NCBI GenBank assembly: GCA_965659685.1
Contig: CBFHXB010000015.1
Span: 1-58,260 of the forward strand
DNA from: MGIIa-L3 sp11892u
Lineage (GTDB): Archaea > Thermoplasmatota > Poseidoniia > Poseidoniales > Poseidoniaceae
Direction: 5' to 3'
Length of the DNA: 58,260 nt
Shown: positions 42,701 through 50,830 of the stretch, one piece after another
Position numbering within the stretch: position 1 is the stretch's first letter
Layout: every line of letters starts with the position of its first letter
The notes under the pieces: generated by a model
The model's database searches: none
What the model was told of the DNA's origin: nothing
What the model saw: only the letters and a program-made list of their open reading frames with translations
Translations under genes and position numbers: made by a program

Positions 42701-44599
42701 TTCCACTTCGGTGTAGGTTCGGTCCGCGGTGTCTTCCACGCTTCCTTGGAAGCGCACACGGTCACCCGCGAGGAGCATGCTTCCGTTTTGATGCGACTCG
42801 ATGTCCACGTGGTTTCCATCGCCGTTGCCGACCGGTGGCGGTGCGATCACCGTGTCGCCTTCGAGGGAGGTGCAGGTGCGTTCCAACACAAGGTCGACCG
42901 CGCAGGACGCGTCGATGAGGCCCCATCCCCACTTCTCATTCCAGTGCGGGTCGATGGACGGTTCGCTGGCGGTCCCTCGACGTTCGGCCGAATCCCGGAG
43001 GAATTGCTTGACCTCGTCGGGCGTGAGCGATGAATCCGCTTCGAGCATCAAGGCCACGACGCCAGAAGCCAGCGGTGTGGCCATGCTTGTGCCGTCCTTG
43101 GAATCGTATCCGGCCTCTGCCTTCGGTCGGTCGGGTTGGCCGGGGAAGGTTGCGCCGGTCGCTGCAGTCGCGCTGGTGATCCCGGTTCCAAAGGAGGCCA
43201 GATCTGGTTTCAACTCGTCGAGTTCGTCGTCGTCTCCGTCGTCGTCCCGTGGGCCGTAATTCGTGTAACTCGCGGTCGAGTCATCGGTCCGGTTGATCGA
43301 ATTCCTGTCGTTCGCGGCGGAAATGGCGATGCCCTTGTCCGCACTCGCCGGTGAGGGCACGCGTCGAGCACCGTCGTTGCCCATGGCAATGACGCAAACC
43401 ACGCCTGCATCGGCGGCGTTGTTGACCTGACGTGCCTCGGCGCTGGAACCGTTGTCCCCGGTGTCTCCTGGATTCAGTGGGGAACTGAAGGAGCCAAAGG
43501 ACATCGAGGCCACTTGGATGCCATTGGCCGATCCGTTGTGGCCCCAGTCCGTGTTCGCGTTGTTGACCACCCACTGGATGCCGCTGATCGAGTATTGCGA
43601 GTTGGTGCCACCGGTGTCGGTGAGGACCTTGACGTCCACCAAGTATGCGCCCGGTGCGGTGCCCATGTGCTGCCTTGAGGCGTCGCCCGTGCCGAGGGCG
43701 CTGCCGGCCACGTGGGTGCCGTGGCCTTGGCCGTCGTCGGGGTCCTGCGAACCGTCGGGATTTGAGGAGGTCGACGTCGCGTCAAAGCCCGCGACCCATT
43801 TGTGGTCGTCATAGGAGAGCGGGTCGAGGTCTGGGGCGTCGCTTTCATCGTCAAAATCGTTCAGGCTTCGGTGCTCGTTGTCCACGCCGGTGTCCAATAC
43901 GGCGATGACGACGCCATCGCCAGTCAGGCCGGTGGGGTGCACCTCGCCAGCATACACGTCGCTGTCACGGGCTCGGAGGGCCTTTGCCGCTACCTCGTTT
44001 GTGGGTACCAGCAGGTTCTGCATTTCCACGACCACCACGCCATCGAGGCGCCAGAGGTCCAACAGGGCCGAGACGGGAACGCGGTCGAGGACGACCGAGT
44101 CGAGGCTTTCCGGAAGGTCAAACCATGCCCCTCCTTCTTCACCGACCCAGCCGTGTGCGTCGAGAATTGCGCGGAGGGCTGCGATGTCCTCTTCGCTTGG
44201 ATGCCAAGCGAAGTCGACCACGATGGCCACCGTTCGGCGACCGTCCGGTCCTTCAATGGCCGTTGAAGAAACGGACGAGGCGCCGTCCAAGACACGTTGG
44301 AGTCGGTCGTCCATCCCGTTTCCGTCGAGGTCCGGGCCGTAGCTGTGCCACCAACCGTAGGTCTCCTCCGCCTCGCGCTCGGCGCGATCGGGCCAACGGT
44401 CTGGCGCGGGACAGAGTTCCTCACCGCACATCAGCGGAGGGACGCCGTCCACCACATTGACCCGAGGTTCGGCGTCGGGCAGCAAGGCTTCGGCGCCTGC
44501 TGCTGCCGGTCCTGTGACCATGAGAACGAGAAGAAAGAGGGCGACGCGCGTGCCGCGTGCGGTCTTGTCCGCGCTTCCGCTCATCATGGAACGGTCCAT
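39764..44599 (-). CDS. Giant subtilisin-family (S8) membrane-anchored protease with cytosolic zinc ribbon
   Basis: 1611 residues from the ATG at 44597-44599, chosen because AGGTG precedes it and a signal peptide (RVALFLLVLMVTGPAAAGAEA) follows. The S8 catalytic triad is Asp236 (VLDTGVD), His293 (GHGTHVAG) and Ser505 (DGTSMATPLASG), with Asn408 in AMGNDG for the oxyanion hole. After about residue 570 there are Ig/CARDB-like beta domains and a long propeller-like region with sequons. A single membrane helix (MLILGGSGMVVVVLLLAMVL) lies near residue 1480. The cytosolic end is acidic, then Pro/Leu-rich (ALPALPDLPPP, repeated), and closes with a zinc ribbon of two CxxC pairs (VCGSC, PCPIC). Likely degrades or matures surface polymers. 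The upstream neighbour is a rhomboid protease. Confidence 0.92.
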   Translation of the reverse strand: MDRSMMSGSADKTARGTRVALFLLVLMVTGPAAAGAEALLPDAEPRVNVVDGVPPLMCGEELCPAPDRWPDRAEREAEETYGWWHSYGPDLDGNGMDDRLQRVLDGASSVSSTAIEGPDGRRTVAIVVDFAWHPSEEDIAALRAILDAHGWVGEEGGAWFDLPESLDSVVLDRVPVSALLDLWRLDGVVVVEMQNLLVPTNEVAAKALRARDSDVYAGEVHPTGLTGDGVVIAVLDTGVDNEHRSLNDFDDESDAPDLDPLSYDDHKWVAGFDATSTSSNPDGSQDPDDGQGHGTHVAGSALGTGDASRQHMGTAPGAYLVDVKVLTDTGGTNSQYSISGIQWVVNNANTDWGHNGSANGIQVASMSFGSFSSPLNPGDTGDNGSSAEARQVNNAADAGVVCVIAMGNDGARRVPSPASADKGIAISAANDRNSINRTDDSTASYTNYGPRDDDGDDDELDELKPDLASFGTGITSATAATGATFPGQPDRPKAEAGYDSKDGTSMATPLASGVVALMLEADSSLTPDEVKQFLRDSAERRGTASEPSIDPHWNEKWGWGLIDASCAVDLVLERTCTSLEGDTVIAPPPVGNGDGNHVDIESHQNGSMLLAGDRVRFQGSVEDTADRTYTEVEVRLEQYRDGSSNPVELLDWRKAGGEPSAWYLDVTLDDDWVDEDEDYTLVLARARTDSGDLSAADVRWMNLGRMSASIASPSTQTVLEGSVTFTGTAQGPEPSAVEARIGNGPWNEVASLDDEDFVLQDWSWTWDSTSVEDGDHYVAVRFVNQSGSVSESFRRTYEVDNLPAAPELALTGLSNVYNQGLVTSSAVAGTVLEVRFEFLNDGDASADNVGLLLEAPGSSSEVYPSQGVIGSVEAGERRSYSLYWWATEPGTHEVVISIDPDEQLADVDRSDNEIRFTFTVDPRPVEPSLRFLQGAVTTMPLIPVPDQPFEVSVRLDNLGQNEATSLTMSLERWTEDGWLSVETATIGRINGGSSTSGFATARFLDQVDDVGGHQYRVLLSGNGVEAEHAEHRFTVVADTFTLGSPIRLSLDDGETPIDLIGGEDGAVLLTTREGELHARILSSSMVVISDVLVERNWGGEIASTVRSDGMIQLTWTRRTMSEDGYTLQDLGIAALTTTGQMTPVQRELTPLKLSEGSYWGLDVAERNGEVVIAGYHRDISTGGSWLDVTSIFTMISERPDLSGSWNGPYIVHSDVDVLASQGDPVSVAISEERLHILYQTVRDDVTGVERLGLLYTHGERDQEAWNFLAAVGDDASDHHLALDDEGRLVGVWIERQGEDAQVCTAVTDQGWSIEAAECIDAPGALSTSMIERDHGLMVMYDEVSVRGPVVRFGLLAVGDGTEAYALANILEAGRLLGASGESVDVVVGFTSTTGALDLRILADADPKNSDGNGGSWVDDLLAPLPGDRDMQMLILGGSGMVVVVLLLAMVLTARRAMRRRPREEDQDESDLDEDVLVMVEPVKDVVPFAVVDEEEEIIAVLDDEDDAAEEEETVRPDPVNARQERRRRRAMAGTMPQPEATLALPIPALPALADLPPPTLDDEALPALPALPDLPPPSREAVCGSCEASFTVRDLTLRRVPCPICGDSVEV

Positions 44600-44615
44600 C
44601 GGGACACCTTTGAGC

Positions 44616-45686
44616 CTATCCCGTTGCCTCTTCATTTGTCGGCCAGTCGAGGTGCTGCGGGTCGGTCGCGCATTGAAGCCTTGGACCGTTTTTTCGCTCG
44701 ACGACGCCCACTTCGCCTTCGCACACCGGACAATGGGCCACGCTGGCCAATTGTTCGAACCATGCCGAGCGTGTTTCTGGTTCATCGGACGCCTCCATCA
44801 GGGAGGTCAGCACGCCCCTCGCGCGCTTTGGAACGGGCAAGCCCCTGGCGGTCCATGGATCGTCGACCTCAGCGAGGTTCACCATGCTGCTTCGCAAGGC
44901 ATCCCGGCGTCCGTGGAGGGTGGAAAGGCCGCTCGGACCTCCATCGACCACCCCGGTCGGGACCGGTCCTCCACGTGCCACCAAAGGAAGCGTGAGGTAG
45001 GTGGCGAGGAAGCCTCCCAAGTGCGCCATGTGCGCCACGTTGCCCCCCGCTCCACCTTCAGCAGCCCACCAACGGGCCACTTCAAGGCCGAAGTAGAGCA
45101 GTGCAATCAGGCTGACCGGCCACGGACGAATGAGGATCAGCGGGAAGGGGATTTCGTCCCGAGGCCAGCCTGCCAAGTAGGCTCCAAGAAGGCCAAAGGC
45201 GGCACCGCTGGCACCCCACGCGGGTGTGACGCTCTCCCAATTGGCGAGGGTCCAAGCGATGGAACCACCGAGCAGTCCAATGGTGTACACCGCTGCGTAC
45301 CGCTTGGTTCCCAAGCGTTGTTCCAGCGGCACCCCCACCAAGGCGAGGATGACCACGTTGCCGAGCACGTGCATGAGGTCAAATTGTGCGTGAAGGAATC
45401 CAGCCGTGACCGCTGTATGCCACCAGCGAGGGTCGTTCATCCGTCCCGGAATAAGCACCAGATCAAACCAGAGCATGAAATCCTGAATCAGGTCCATCCG
45501 GTACGCGGCGCCGATCGCCGCTTGCATCACAGAGCCAAAGAGAACGGCGAGCACAATGCCCAGCGACAAGGGTGCACGTGAGCGCACGGCGTACGCAACG
45601 GGGACCAGGACGGCAAGGCACCATCCTACGATGAAGGCCTGTTCCAGCAAGGTGAGCGACGGCCACGCGAACGGAACCGTGGCCAT
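44616..45686 (-). CDS. Rhomboid-family intramembrane serine protease with C-terminal zinc ribbon
   Basis: 356 residues from the ATG at 45684-45686. About six membrane helices fill residues 10-250. The catalytic Ser160 lies in WGASGAAFG, and the catalytic His222 in AHMAHLGGF. The HxxxN motif of helix 2 is HVLGN (106-110). The soluble tail ends in a likely zinc ribbon (CPVC, then LQCATDPQH). It cleaves membrane proteins within the bilayer. The gene lies directly upstream of the giant subtilase (16 bases between stop and start), so the two proteases are probably co-expressed. Confidence 0.92.
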   Translation of the reverse strand: MATVPFAWPSLTLLEQAFIVGWCLAVLVPVAYAVRSRAPLSLGIVLAVLFGSVMQAAIGAAYRMDLIQDFMLWFDLVLIPGRMNDPRWWHTAVTAGFLHAQFDLMHVLGNVVILALVGVPLEQRLGTKRYAAVYTIGLLGGSIAWTLANWESVTPAWGASGAAFGLLGAYLAGWPRDEIPFPLILIRPWPVSLIALLYFGLEVARWWAAEGGAGGNVAHMAHLGGFLATYLTLPLVARGGPVPTGVVDGGPSGLSTLHGRRDALRSSMVNLAEVDDPWTARGLPVPKRARGVLTSLMEASDEPETRSAWFEQLASVAHCPVCEGEVGVVERKNGPRLQCATDPQHLDWPTNEEATG

Positions 45687-45762
45687 GCCATCACGTGGGT
45701 GCCCTCTGCTTTGACGCTTCGCGGGTCGGCGGCTTCTTGGGTGCGGGTCTGCTCGGTGCGCC

Positions 45763-47001
45763 ATGGGCACGGTGCTCGAAGCACGTGGGCTGGTCGTCCG
45801 ACGCGGTCAGCAGACCGTGTTGCATGGCGCAGACCTCGTCTTGGAATCTGGAACGTGCACCTTGCTCCTAGGTGAAAACGGTACGGGGAAATCAACCTTT
45901 ATGGAAACCGTGCTCGGCCTTCATCCGTTGGAAGCGGGGCAGGTCCACGTCATGGGCAAGGTCGTGCGGGATGCCGAGGGCCGGCGCGCCCGCCGTCCTC
46001 ACGCTCCTCTTGGCGTGCTGCTCCAAAGCGACGGAAGCATCCGAGACCAGAGCGTTCGGCATCATCTTGCGGTCTGTGCCACAGCGGCTGGCGTCCTCGC
46101 TTCAGACGATGACGTGGCCACACTCGCCGATCGCATGGGTCTGCGGCACCGCCTTGACGACCGGATGCTCTCGTTGTCGGAAGGGCAACGCCGAAAGGTC
46201 GGTGTTCTCGGCGCACTCCTGCCTGGCTTGGTCCCCGATGGTGGAGGCCTGCTCGTGTTGGACGAACCTACGGCAGCTTTGGACGAGCGCGGTCAGACCG
46301 TCACCATGGAACTGATTCAACAGGCCGTAGACCGGGGTGCAACGGTGCTTGTGGGCACGCATCACCCCGAGCGCTTTCCCGCAGCCGGTCAGGCCTTTAC
46401 GCTTGAAGAAGGCAAGATGGTCTCCTTCCCTCTTGCCGCATCAGCACCCGTTGCAGGCGATGCATGGCCCACGTTGTCCTCCGGTGCCAACCGTCCATCG
46501 GCATGGTCCCTCGGACGCAGGTACGCCTGGTCTGGAGGCACCCCGCTGTCGGGGGCCCTGCTCGGTGCGTTGATGACGATGGCGTTGGCCACGCTGTTGT
46601 TTGACAGCGCCACAGTGGCCTTGCTTCCATCCACCGCTCTTCTTGGTCTGCTGCTGTTGCCTTCGCTCGTTGCGGGCGCAGCAGGTGATGCCGCTTTGCT
46701 GACCGTGCGCCGGGACCGTGCCTTCAACCGCCTTGACGCCCTTGGCATCCGTCCTCGGGATGCCTTGACGCCGTTGGTTTTGGGAGCGGTTGGTCCGGTG
46801 GTGATGGCGTTGCTTTTCGATCAGTCGGCTGGATGGGACCTTGTGCTCAGCGGTGCGCTGCTTGGCCTTCTTCTGAGCCAAACGGTGGCTGCAGCCGACG
46901 CACTTGGGCTCCGTTTGGCACGACCTGAAGCGCTTCATTTGCGCCTCTTGATGCCCTTGGTGGTGCTCCCATTCGGGCTCCTTTTGGACCTGATTGGATG
47001 A
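45763..47001 (+). CDS. Fused CcmA-CcmB-type haem/cytochrome c maturation ABC transporter
   Basis: 412 residues. Residues 1-225 are an ABC ATPase: Walker A GENGTGKST (37-45), signature LSEGQRRKVG, Walker B GLLVLDEPTAALD. Residues about 240-412 form roughly six membrane helices (LLGALMTMALATLLF, LLGLLLLPSLVAGAAGDAAL) in CcmB style. CcmA and CcmB are usually separate subunits of the transporter that releases holo-CcmE during c-type cytochrome assembly. The next gene is ccmC, which supports the assignment. The stop overlaps the ccmC start as ATGA. A different small-molecule ABC exporter is possible if the neighbours are ignored. Confidence 0.82.
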   Translation: MGTVLEARGLVVRRGQQTVLHGADLVLESGTCTLLLGENGTGKSTFMETVLGLHPLEAGQVHVMGKVVRDAEGRRARRPHAPLGVLLQSDGSIRDQSVRHHLAVCATAAGVLASDDDVATLADRMGLRHRLDDRMLSLSEGQRRKVGVLGALLPGLVPDGGGLLVLDEPTAALDERGQTVTMELIQQAVDRGATVLVGTHHPERFPAAGQAFTLEEGKMVSFPLAASAPVAGDAWPTLSSGANRPSAWSLGRRYAWSGGTPLSGALLGALMTMALATLLFDSATVALLPSTALLGLLLLPSLVAGAAGDAALLTVRRDRAFNRLDALGIRPRDALTPLVLGAVGPVVMALLFDQSAGWDLVLSGALLGLLLSQTVAAADALGLRLARPEALHLRLLMPLVVLPFGLLLDLIG

Positions 47002-47747
47002 ACATGCTTCAAAGCCCGCAGGCTTCGGGTAGCATCATGGGGAGGCGCGCCGGGCGGACGTGCTTGGCCGTGGGATACCTTGGCGCGGCGACCGCCCTTG
47101 CCTTGGCCTTCTTGTGGGTGCCCAGCGTCCCCAACGATGCCTTCGAATCGCCGGAAGCCCAGCGGATTTTCTACTGGCACGTGCCCAGTGCATGGATGGC
47201 AATGATCGCCTTCGGAGTCCTCTTCGTTGGATCCGCTCTGTGGTTCACACGTCGTTCCGCCTTGGGTTGGCGCCTTCACGTCGCGGGCAGTGAGGCCGGT
47301 CTTGCGACCGGGCTCATGGCCATCTGGTCGGGCTGTGTCTGGGGGGCGGCCGAATGGGGCGTTCCTTGGGATTGGACCGACGTGCGGTTGAACACCTTCG
47401 GATTGTTGACGTTGCTTGCCTTGCTTTTGGTTCTCGGACGCCGTGCGCAACCGGACGGTGTGGAGTCACGCGATACCTTTGCGACAGCCGGGCTGTTTGG
47501 CTTCATTTTGGTTCCCGTGACCTACGTCGCCACGAGGATCTGGCAAATCCGGCACCCTGGTCCCGTCATCGCATCCGGGGACGGCGGTGGTTCACTCGCC
47601 CCAGAGATGGGCGCCTTGCTTGGCTTCGCCACCCTTTCGTTCACCGTGCTCATCGTCGGCCATTTGATGGAGAGCGTGCACCTGACCTCGCTTGAGCAAC
47701 GGCTCGATCGGCTGCAAGGCAAGCTGGATGGGGGGGCGACGGAATGA
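46998..47747 (+). CDS. ccmC: CcmC-type haem handling protein for cytochrome c maturation
   Basis: 249 residues with about six membrane helices, as expected. The hallmark WHVPSAW contains His61. The Trp-rich loop reads WGVPWDWTDVRLN (residues 120-132), and a second conserved His186 lies in IWQIRHPGP. CcmC loads haem onto CcmE outside the membrane. Overlaps the CcmAB gene (ATGA) and the small CcmD-like gene (ATGA), so the three are translated in series. No ccmE or ccmF is in the window. Confidence 0.92.
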   Translation: MNMLQSPQASGSIMGRRAGRTCLAVGYLGAATALALAFLWVPSVPNDAFESPEAQRIFYWHVPSAWMAMIAFGVLFVGSALWFTRRSALGWRLHVAGSEAGLATGLMAIWSGCVWGAAEWGVPWDWTDVRLNTFGLLTLLALLLVLGRRAQPDGVESRDTFATAGLFGFILVPVTYVATRIWQIRHPGPVIASGDGGGSLAPEMGALLGFATLSFTVLIVGHLMESVHLTSLEQRLDRLQGKLDGGATE

Positions 47748-47920
47748 ACGGGATGACGGCATTGGCGCTCGGATACCTCGGCATGCTCGTCGCTTTGGGC
47801 GTCTGGACGTGGACGGTCATGTCCCGAGGACGCGACATTGAACGCCGTTTGGCTTCGACCGAAGCGGCGCTTGGATTGAAGGACGGTAATGTGGACCCGG
47901 TGCTGGACGACAAGCGCTAG
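47744..47920 (+). CDS. ccmD: CcmD-like small single-helix membrane protein
   Basis: 58 residues, beginning in an ATGA overlap with the ccmC stop. One N-terminal membrane helix (LALGYLGMLVALGVWTWTVM) is followed by a basic then acidic tail (SRGRDIERRLASTEAAL). Size, topology and position directly after ccmC match CcmD, which holds CcmC in complex with CcmE and CcmAB. Sequence conservation in CcmD is low, so this rests mainly on context. Confidence 0.72.
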   Translation: MNGMTALALGYLGMLVALGVWTWTVMSRGRDIERRLASTEAALGLKDGNVDPVLDDKR

Positions 47921-47949
47921 CCTGAAGGGAGACGTGCCGACCCCGTGGC

Positions 47950-49029
47950 ATGGCGGTTGACCTTGGCGGGGCGTTTTGTCTCGTGTGTGGCGCCGCTCCA
48001 CCCCTGTTCACCGACGGGATGTGCGAGTCCTGTTCACGCGAGCGCACGAAGTTGATGCGGGCGCCCGACAACATCCCATGGACGCGATGTGCGCGTTGCG
48101 GTGCGACCGAGGTCGAAGGGCGCTGGACCTTCATTGAAGACAGCGCCCTCATGGACGATCTGGTCCAGCGGCACGTCACCTTCCACGAAGACGCCGAGGA
48201 CATCGCGGTTGGCATGATGGCCCAGCCCATCACGGACCGCCACACCTTGCTCCACGTGCAGGCGGAAGGCGTGATTGACGACCTGCTGTACACCGAAGAA
48301 CACACGGTTCGAGCCCGGATGAGCAACGGCGTCTGCCTGACGTGCACGCGCCGTGCAGGGAATTACTTCGAAGCCACCGTTCAGCTGCGTTCAAGTGGGC
48401 GTCGGCTTGAGGACGAGGAATTGACCACCCTTCGTGCGACCCTCGATCATGTCATTGGCAACATGCCGGAAGATCCCATGTTCTTCATCACCAAAGAAGG
48501 TCCAGTCCAAGGGGGATACGACGTGGTCCTGGGGTCGAAAGGCCTCGCACGAGCGTGGGGCCGGCACCTCGTCCAACACCACGGCGGGCAGACCATCGAG
48601 ACCAATTCGACCGTGGGACGGAAAGACGGGGCCGACGTGACCCGTCTCACCCTGCTCTATCGCATGCCCGGGTATGCCTTGGGCGACGTGGTTCGATGGC
48701 GGGATGCACTCTGGCGGCCGACCTCATGGACCAAGGACGGTGTGATCGTGGAACGCGTCGGTCGGCACGAACGAACCGGAGCGTCATGGCGCGATTTGGA
48801 GCACGCCGTGGTCCTCGCACGGCAACGGGACTTGGTCGTCGTCGACGTCCTTTCAGAGGATTCCAGCGCCGCAGAAGTGCTCGACCCGATGACGTGGAAG
48901 GTGGAAGCCGTTGCGCTTCCATGGGACCATGAACAGGGGTCTCGCTTGGTGCTGGCCCGGATCGAGGGCGAATGGGTGGCCTTGCCACGTGTGGGCACAG
49001 ACCGTGACCTTCTGACGAAGGGTCCTTGA
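47950..49029 (+). CDS. nmd3: NMD3-family ribosome-associated zinc protein
   Basis: 359 residues. The N-terminus carries the paired zinc fingers of the archaeal and eukaryotic NMD3 family: Cys10/Cys13, Cys25/Cys28 and Cys47/Cys50. A further CLTC pair (129/132) precedes RRAGNYFEATVQLR, which is diagnostic. In eukaryotes NMD3 is the export adaptor of the large ribosomal subunit; in archaea it is thought to bind the large subunit during maturation. The ATG at 47950 lies 29 bases after the ccmD stop. The C-terminal third is beta-rich. Confidence 0.92.
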   Translation: MAVDLGGAFCLVCGAAPPLFTDGMCESCSRERTKLMRAPDNIPWTRCARCGATEVEGRWTFIEDSALMDDLVQRHVTFHEDAEDIAVGMMAQPITDRHTLLHVQAEGVIDDLLYTEEHTVRARMSNGVCLTCTRRAGNYFEATVQLRSSGRRLEDEELTTLRATLDHVIGNMPEDPMFFITKEGPVQGGYDVVLGSKGLARAWGRHLVQHHGGQTIETNSTVGRKDGADVTRLTLLYRMPGYALGDVVRWRDALWRPTSWTKDGVIVERVGRHERTGASWRDLEHAVVLARQRDLVVVDVLSEDSSAAEVLDPMTWKVEAVALPWDHEQGSRLVLARIEGEWVALPRVGTDRDLLTKGP

Positions 49030-49052
49030 GGTCCAGAGGGTCCACGGTGGTC

Positions 49053-50138
49053 ATGGTGGAGGCTCCACTTTCGCTTGCCGCTCGCGTCCATGCCTTGGAC
49101 AGCGAGGACATGTTCGGCCATGTTGGGCGTTTCGTAGACGACCTTGAGTCGGCGTTTGAAGCGGTCTCGGACCGCACCTGTCCTTGGCTCGAGGGCCTGC
49201 GTCAGCGTTCGTGGGCGGGTCTCCTCTGCCTTGGCATGGGCGGTTCCGCCGCGGGCGGTTCCTTCCTCTCCGCGCTGGCAGACCAAGGCGGGGCTGTCCC
49301 GATCATTTCCCATGCCGATGCTGAATTGCCGCATTGGGTCACGCAAGATTGGTTGGTGCTCGCGACGTCCTATTCTGGGAACACCGCCGAAACATTGCAT
49401 GCTTCACGGGCCGCGATCGCCAACGGCTTCACCGTGGTCGTTTTGGCGACCGGTGGCGAATTGGCCGGCTTGGCGGAAACCCACGAGCAGGTCCATCTCC
49501 TTGGTGCCCCGGGCGGGCAACCGCCAAGGTCTGCGTTCGGCCACATCTTCGGTCGGCAGGTGGCGCTGTTGCGTGCCCTAGGGTTCCTTCCTCCTGGGCA
49601 CGACACCGAAGGCATGCTTCTCCGCCTTCGGGCCGCTTCTTCCTTGCACGATCCACGCGCGGGACAAGAAGGCGGTGTCGAAGCCCTCGCGGAAGCGCTT
49701 CTCGACCGCTCTGTGGCCTTGCTTGGCCCGACCGAACTCGCCCCTGCCTTGACCCGCTTCAAGAATCAGATCAACGAAAATGCCGGTCGTTTCGCCCGCG
49801 TCGGGGTCGTCCCCGAGATGAACCACAACGAAGTGGTGGCCTGGGGCGGAACGGGCGAGGTGGCCGATCCCACCGTCGCGGACCAAGCCGTTCTCCTGCT
49901 GACCTGGGGCGGCGTTCAGGCCGATGTTCGAACGCGAACGACGTGGATGGTGCACCATTTGGACACCGAAGCGGCCTGGCATCTGGTGGGTGAGGGCGAA
50001 AGTTTGCTGGAGGCCTTGCTGTACCACTGCATTGTGATGGATTGGCTTTCCGTCACGCTCGCCGTGCTTGCAGGAAAAGACCCCACCAGCATCGGTCCAA
50101 TTGCCTCCCTGAAGGCGTACCTTGCGGAACAGAAGTGA
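49053..50138 (+). CDS. Bifunctional phosphoglucose/phosphomannose isomerase
   Basis: 361 residues from the ATG at 49053; an in-frame TTG at 49026 overlaps the NMD3 stop and is an alternative. Two SIS domains carry the family motifs GMGGSAAGG, SYSGNTAET, KNQINENA and PEMNHNE (the last containing the catalytic Glu). The enzyme interconverts glucose-6-phosphate, fructose-6-phosphate and mannose-6-phosphate, feeding glycolysis and mannose-based glycans. The adjacent glycosyltransferase genes fit that role. Confidence 0.93.
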   Translation: MVEAPLSLAARVHALDSEDMFGHVGRFVDDLESAFEAVSDRTCPWLEGLRQRSWAGLLCLGMGGSAAGGSFLSALADQGGAVPIISHADAELPHWVTQDWLVLATSYSGNTAETLHASRAAIANGFTVVVLATGGELAGLAETHEQVHLLGAPGGQPPRSAFGHIFGRQVALLRALGFLPPGHDTEGMLLRLRAASSLHDPRAGQEGGVEALAEALLDRSVALLGPTELAPALTRFKNQINENAGRFARVGVVPEMNHNEVVAWGGTGEVADPTVADQAVLLLTWGGVQADVRTRTTWMVHHLDTEAAWHLVGEGESLLEALLYHCIVMDWLSVTLAVLAGKDPTSIGPIASLKAYLAEQK

Positions 50139-50141
50139 CGC

Positions 50142-50798
50142 TCAATACAAGGGTCCAGCGATCAACCTCGGGTCCGGGTGCAGAAGCAGCGCCGCCTCTC
50201 GGTCTTCCGGCGCCACGACCCCTTCCATGTTGAAGCCCTCCGGGGCGTATGTGGAAACCTGGACGTGGACATGGGGCGCCCACCCACCGTTTTCCTCCGG
50301 CGTCCCAAGGTGGCCGATGACCGCACCGCGTTCCACGCCATCTCCGACCTTCCATCGGTCCATGTCCGAGCGGGACAAATGGCCATGGAGCACCCACACG
50401 CGCTGGGTGGTTCCTGCCCACGGATGCTTGGTGCCCGAGGGGAGGTTGAGGTCGTGCACGGTCACCACCGTGGCGCCGTAGCCTCCAGCGTCTTCCTCGT
50501 ACCCCACGGCATGAATCTGGCCTTCTGCAAAGGCGTGCACGGTGGTTCCCTCTGGCCCACCAAGATCGAGCCCGATGTGGACGTGACGTGTTCCACCAAA
50601 CAACGGCGTGTCGTACATCCACGGACGAGCCTCGTCGTAGCGTCCGACCGTGTACGGGAATGGGGCGGTCCATCCCTCCACGGGCGGTCGCGTCAAATCG
50701 AGGACCCAGTAGCCTCCCGGCATGTCCATCACGGGATGGAAGGGCCACGCGTCCATGCGCTCACGAGGAGGCCTCGCGTCATAGGTGTTCGTCGGCAA
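50142..50798 (-). CDS. M23-family (LytM-type) metallopeptidase
   Basis: 218 residues from the TTG at 50798, preferred because GGAGGGTGG lies 7 bases upstream; the ATG at 50756 is an alternative. The LytM zinc site is complete: His74 and Asp78 (RHVHIGLDLG), His138 in VLHGHLS, and His178 in PHVHVQV. No signal peptide is visible. Bacterial M23 enzymes cut glycine-rich or peptidoglycan cross-links, but archaea lack peptidoglycan, so the substrate is unknown. It is divergent from the GT-C-like gene and convergent with PGI/PMI. Confidence 0.87.
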   Translation of the reverse strand: MPTNTYDARPPRERMDAWPFHPVMDMPGGYWVLDLTRPPVEGWTAPFPYTVGRYDEARPWMYDTPLFGGTRHVHIGLDLGGPEGTTVHAFAEGQIHAVGYEEDAGGYGATVVTVHDLNLPSGTKHPWAGTTQRVWVLHGHLSRSDMDRWKVGDGVERGAVIGHLGTPEENGGWAPHVHVQVSTYAPEGFNMEGVVAPEDREAALLLHPDPRLIAGPLY

Positions 50799-50830
50799 GG
50801 CTCAACCACCCTCCGCCTCGAGGAGCCAGC

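Noticed and set aside
45687..45762. Regulatory signal in the divergent rhomboid/CcmAB spacer
   Set aside because: The 76 bases are GC-rich with no TATA-like run, inverted repeat or ribosome site of note; promoters must exist but cannot be placed.
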